A program made the translations under genes and the position numbers. From Arthrobacter sp. SLBN-112 (GTDB lineage: Bacteria > Actinomycetota > Actinomycetes > Actinomycetales > Micrococcaceae), in assembly GCF_006715225.1 (NCBI RefSeq), contig NZ_VFMU01000001.1, forward strand, positions 1 through 64,000: 64,000 bases of DNA. The letters are read 5' to 3'. Below are positions 60,685 to 64,000 of this stretch, piece by piece. The notes under the pieces are model-generated. The model ran no database searches. It was not told the DNA's origin and was given only the letters and a program-made list of their open reading frames with translations. The number at the start of each line of letters is the position of its first letter. The first letter of the stretch is position 1.

Positions 60685-62043
60685 TTAGGTCCCTATGTCG
60701 CCACCGCGATGGAGCGGGTGGACTGGGAACTTACTAGACGCCGGAAACTTCGACAGTATGAATACAACGGCAGAGACGTAACAGACAAAGAACATATAGG
60801 TCCAGAAGTCACTACGTCCGAATACGATGAGGAGACCGAATGCGACAACGGAGTAAACTGGCGCCCACCTAGCAAGGAAAATCATCATAGTTACAGCGAT
60901 AAGAAAGACGAAAGCAAAAGACAGCTCCGTGCTATGAAAGAAACTGTTTAGCTGGGCCTCGCCGAAAGGACTCGCGCCAAGACCGACGCCTGTAATGCCA
61001 AGACGATAGAAAGCACGGCCGAAGTCGACGATTTGAGTGAGGCGCAGTATATCCGGAACCAAGAACTGTGACCGCTCTAGGAAAGTCCCCCCAAGGTCAG
61101 GCGGAACGAGTCCCATCGCCATAGAGAAATGCATGTACTGCGGAAGTATAAACTCGTGCAGCGAATCGTAAATATTACCTGACTTAAGTGAGGGAGAAAG
61201 GAAAACGACCGCAGAGAAACCACCAAAGACCAACAAAGCGCGTTTTGATAGCAACCCACCTAACATAACGATGCAGATTGCGCCGGTCGTTATAGCTTCT
61301 TTCCTGCTACCGACCAGCAAGAAAGGAAGCCACAAAACTGCGAGCGATAGAATGGGCAAGGGGCCGATCGACCGAGTGACAATTCGGCAAACCAGAAAAA
61401 CCGTTGCTGCCATGACCATTACCTGCACATTATGGTTCCCGCCGAGAAGCAACTGAGTTGCGTATTGCCTCCTCTCGCCGCCAAGAACATTTCCTAGTCC
61501 TATCGACGCTATTTTAAGCCAGTCGAAGATTCCTATGGTTAAAAAGAGAATTGAAACTGCGAAGTCAGGCAGACTTGAACGCACAGCCCCTATGCTGTTT
61601 CTACAAGTTACAGACGCCCGAGATACAACTGCTCCAAGACGTTCGAACCCGAATACGGCTTCAACCAGAATGACCGCCAAGAACACACAGCGGAGGTCCA
61701 AAGCAGTAACTGACTGAACCACCTGTAGTGACGGCCAAGGCTCGAAGTTCTGGCGTGCATACTTGAGCGCCAGGTAGGCGGTCGAAGCGTACAGAGTTAA
61801 GGAAAGGAAGAGAACTCCCGCCAACCGACGTGACGGCACGAAAAATACTTGAGTCAGAAGGACGAGTAGCCAAACCAACAAGACGGGCTCGATATTGTCG
61901 GGGCGCAGGACAGAGATTGAAGCTAACCCGACGGCAAGACTCACAAGACGGCGGACTGATGGCTTCAGCAACTGACGGTCGCCCATCTCGCGAGAATTCA
62001 TATTGGCGACAACTGCCTCCACAGGATTTGACGGCCTAATCAT
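60685..62043 (-). CDS. Wzy-like O-antigen/exopolysaccharide polymerase
   Basis: A 452-residue integral membrane protein with about eleven hydrophobic helices and a central exported loop (MGLVPPDLGGTFLERSQFLVPDIL). Lack of other motifs, the length and the position among glycosyltransferases and a Wzz protein suit a Wzy-type polymerase that joins lipid-linked repeat units outside the membrane. Codon use is much less GC-rich than the first 50 kb, suggesting acquisition by transfer. It overlaps the upstream glycosyltransferase by ATGA. Confidence 0.75.
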   Translation of the reverse strand: MIRPSNPVEAVVANMNSREMGDRQLLKPSVRRLVSLAVGLASISVLRPDNIEPVLLVWLLVLLTQVFFVPSRRLAGVLFLSLTLYASTAYLALKYARQNFEPWPSLQVVQSVTALDLRCVFLAVILVEAVFGFERLGAVVSRASVTCRNSIGAVRSSLPDFAVSILFLTIGIFDWLKIASIGLGNVLGGERRQYATQLLLGGNHNVQVMVMAATVFLVCRIVTRSIGPLPILSLAVLWLPFLLVGSRKEAITTGAICIVMLGGLLSKRALLVFGGFSAVVFLSPSLKSGNIYDSLHEFILPQYMHFSMAMGLVPPDLGGTFLERSQFLVPDILRLTQIVDFGRAFYRLGITGVGLGASPFGEAQLNSFFHSTELSFAFVFLIAVTMMIFLARWAPVYSVVAFGLLIVFGRSDFWTYMFFVCYVSAVVFILSKFPASSKFPVHPLHRGGDIGT

Positions 62044-62873
62044 CTCCCGACCGTACGCCCTATTAGCCCTTCAAAACGCCCCAGGGAGACAGCAGCAGCT
62101 TCGGCAACGCCAATCGAGGAATTTCTCATCAAACACCTAATCCAGGGAGCCACGCAGATTCTCACCCTTCTGAGCAGTGAATATGACCACTTTGAGTGGA
62201 TGCGACCATAGCCCCTTCCATATCCCCGTAGCTTGACTAAGTACTTCTTTCTATCGAGCCCATAACTCTCAGAGACACCGACCACTTTCAGCTCATTATC
62301 CCAGTGCACCGACAGTTCTTTATCAACTAACTTCAGGAGTAGATCCGTGCCCTCGCCAGACTGCCAGGGACTTGGGCATCCCGTGCCCAACAACTCGTCA
62401 AAGCCACCGGCTACTTCAACCGCATTCCGCGAAAGCACCATCGCAGGCTCGATCACTCGCCAGACATTTTTCACATCCAGATTGTAGATTCCATCATTGA
62501 AGCGATAACGTGGTGCGTCGTTATCCAAATAAGAAAGAACGACCACGTCAGCGTCGAAATGCTTTCGGCGCAACCCTGCAATTAGGGTAGTTGGAAAAGC
62601 ACTCGTATCATTCGGAAAAATGAAATGGCTAGCCTCAGAAGGTGCGGCCCGAATGACGGAATTGCGCCCAGCAGAGAGCCCCCGGGCCGAGGTTGTAGTG
62701 AATATCTTGAGTCTCTGCTGATACTCTTTGGCTAGAACACGCACCGAAGCATTATTACTTTGGTCGCATATCCCCACAGTAAAGTCTCTGTCAGTCTGGT
62801 ACAGAAGTGAATCGAGAAGATTCACCAGACGCTCGGTTTTGCCAATGCTAGAAACAACAACGCACAAGTGCAT
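62040..62873 (-). CDS. family 2 glycosyltransferase
   Basis: A 277-residue cytoplasmic enzyme that adds a sugar to the growing polysaccharide repeat. The GT-A start CVVVSSIGKTERLVNLLDSLL, the acceptor region GLSAGRNSVIRAAPSEASHFIFPNDT (DxD-like position replaced by ND) and VAGGFDELLGTGCPSPWQSGEGTDLLLKLV are recognisable. The unusual NDT in place of DxD should be noted. ATG 62873 is chosen with GGCGGG upstream; GTG 62903 is possible. Confidence 0.8.
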   Translation of the reverse strand: MHLCVVVSSIGKTERLVNLLDSLLYQTDRDFTVGICDQSNNASVRVLAKEYQQRLKIFTTTSARGLSAGRNSVIRAAPSEASHFIFPNDTSAFPTTLIAGLRRKHFDADVVVLSYLDNDAPRYRFNDGIYNLDVKNVWRVIEPAMVLSRNAVEVAGGFDELLGTGCPSPWQSGEGTDLLLKLVDKELSVHWDNELKVVGVSESYGLDRKKYLVKLRGYGRGYGRIHSKWSYSLLRRVRICVAPWIRCLMRNSSIGVAEAAAVSLGRFEGLIGRTVGR

Positions 62874-62911
62874 TCGTATGCCCGCCAAATTCCCTCGAAA
62901 CACTGTCCCAG

Positions 62912-63892
62912 CTAGTCCGCAAGAGAACGGAGCAGCCAGCTCTTAGCTCTGAAACTTCCCACGACACGGCCAGCTTGGTTTCCGGCACGTGTGACAAACT
63001 TGCGTACAAGCCACGGACGGATAACCATGGCCATGCCAGCCCACGGCGTTGAAAGGGCCTCCGATACAGAATCAGACCAAGGGCGACTTGCACCGAAGTG
63101 TTTGTGGCGCGCCAGCAAGGCTGCATCGCTGGCACCGTACCTAAATGATTGGCTCCAAAGGTCACGAACTTCAGTCCGCAACCGATACTCGACCACGGCG
63201 TCTGGAGCGAAGTGAAGTTCGAACCCGGCGTACTGAGCACGCCAGCAAAAGTCGATGTCTTCGCCAAATTCGATGTCTTCGCTAAACCCCTCCAGCTTCT
63301 CCAGAACAGCTCGACTCGCGCCTAGGTTACAGCTTGGAGCAAAACTCAGGTGCCTGAACTTTCGTGGAAGGTTCGTGGTCGTCTGATGATGCCAGGCTGC
63401 ATCATGTTCATTGTTTAGGCGGTCGTAACTCAGCCTGCCGCCTACGACATCCGCCTCGGAGAGCGCATCGGACATCGCGGATAGCCAATGAGTATCTACC
63501 TCGTCGTCCGCATCACAAAACACAACCTTTGGCGCCGACGTCGCCTTCCAGCCCATATTGCGCGCGAAGCTTGGGCCCTGAACGGCAGTAGCATCAATAG
63601 ACCTTAAGTTAAGGTTGTTCTTCAATACAGCCGTATCTAGCATGTCGGCCGTGGACGTCAGTTCCTTGTTGCAAGCGACAACTATCTCGACGCGACCGGA
63701 AAAGTCTTGGTTAGCCAACCGACTTATCTGTGCACGCAGCAACCCGATTCCGGATCCGTAAGGTAAGACCACCGCAATGTCCGGAGCCGTTCCTTTTGAC
63801 TGATGATCGTCAATGGCGGAAGAACTCTTGATATGGCCTGGACCTCCGTCAGTACCGTCGATATGGCGCAAAATAAAGGCCTGCTTCGCCAT
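62912..63892 (-). CDS. family 2 glycosyltransferase (N-terminus uncertain, open to window edge)
   Basis: A glycosyltransferase of at least 326 residues, expected to assemble the same polysaccharide. GT-A features: DIAVVLPYGSGIGLLRAQISRLANQDF, GPSFARNMGWKATSAPKVVFCDADDEVDTHWL (DxD as DAD), and GFSEDIEFGEDIDFCWRAQYAGF with the ED base. ATG 63892 is taken as start, but the frame has no stop before the right edge (64000), so the real start or a fused domain may lie outside. No base-composition break is seen at the edge. Confidence 0.8.
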   Translation of the reverse strand: MAKQAFILRHIDGTDGGPGHIKSSSAIDDHQSKGTAPDIAVVLPYGSGIGLLRAQISRLANQDFSGRVEIVVACNKELTSTADMLDTAVLKNNLNLRSIDATAVQGPSFARNMGWKATSAPKVVFCDADDEVDTHWLSAMSDALSEADVVGGRLSYDRLNNEHDAAWHHQTTTNLPRKFRHLSFAPSCNLGASRAVLEKLEGFSEDIEFGEDIDFCWRAQYAGFELHFAPDAVVEYRLRTEVRDLWSQSFRYGASDAALLARHKHFGASRPWSDSVSEALSTPWAGMAMVIRPWLVRKFVTRAGNQAGRVVGSFRAKSWLLRSLAD

Positions 63893-64000
63893 GTCAGATA
63901 CGGAATCAGAGCCGCTCTTCCATCCTCTGACGGTAGACGCAACATTGAGAAGACGTTTGACTAGCTTCTCCCGGTTCCTGGCAATTCGGACAATATGCTG

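Noticed and set aside
1..64000. tRNA, rRNA and riboswitch search by eye
   Set aside because: No cloverleaf with a TTCGAATCC-type arm, rRNA segment or known aptamer core was seen; the one similar string near 11597 is inside a coding region.

Overview
The window looks like chromosome from a high-GC actinobacterium of the Arthrobacter/Pseudarthrobacter type. This is inferred from GC-rich codon use, a DUF222-HNH endonuclease, several GAF-ANTAR regulators, an ECF42-type sigma factor with its DGPF partner, a BTAD (SARP-like) activator, SipW-type exported proteins and a MinD/ParA-like protein with a long Pro/Ala-rich N-terminus. No tRNA, rRNA or CRISPR array was seen.

Layout. 1-11 kb: HNH endonuclease, a CmtR-like metal sensor with a CDF metal exporter, a membrane acyltransferase, a GAF-ANTAR regulator, small VOC and SRPBCC proteins, an FAD monooxygenase, a DGPF/YCII gene broken by one amber codon next to its ECF42 sigma factor, and a GH16 lipoprotein. 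11.3-21.9 kb: the most unusual region, an island of hydrolases without recognisable signal peptides. It holds a matrixin-like metalloprotease with a seven-repeat propeller, a trypsin-like protease fused to a DNA/RNA non-specific nuclease, a subtilase with a free-standing I9-like protein, an alpha/beta hydrolase, a BTAD regulator, and a membrane protein/lipoprotein pair. Three transcription units here are each preceded by the same 11-bp-spaced direct repeat, the arrangement expected for SARP binding sites. 21.9-27.9 kb: branched-chain 2-oxoacid dehydrogenase operon (E1alpha, E1beta, E2) with ArsR-like and Lrp/AsnC regulators nearby. 28.2-32.5 kb: four exported proteins, three with SipW-type signals. 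32.5-37.6 kb: small proteins, SRPBCC proteins and two more GAF-ANTAR regulators. 37.8-40.9 kb: a PqqD-like/M50 membrane metalloprotease behind a repetitive, leader-bearing candidate precursor protein. 41-49.8 kb: a near-identical second copy of an SRPBCC gene, a DUF6454-like exported protein, a glycerophosphodiester phosphodiesterase, a DMT-type transporter and a divergent histidine kinase/response regulator pair. 50-54.4 kb: an idi remnant, the MinD-like protein, two tiny membrane ORFs and an MBL-fold hydrolase. 54.4-64 kb: an AT-richer polysaccharide locus with a Wzz/BY-kinase, a Wzy-like polymerase and two family 2 glycosyltransferases, interrupted by an IS3 element and a decayed ISL3 transposase.

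How the parts work together. The BTAD protein probably activates the divergent hydrolase operons from the shared repeats, so the proteases, nuclease and lipase would be made together; their target and route out of the cell are not visible. The PqqD-M50 protein and the repetitive protein next to it look like a maturation enzyme and its substrate. Dispersed hairpins built on TACGACGGCGG occur between genes and also inside two coding regions, and they mark past rearrangement. All homology statements come from motif reading and memory of families; no search was run.
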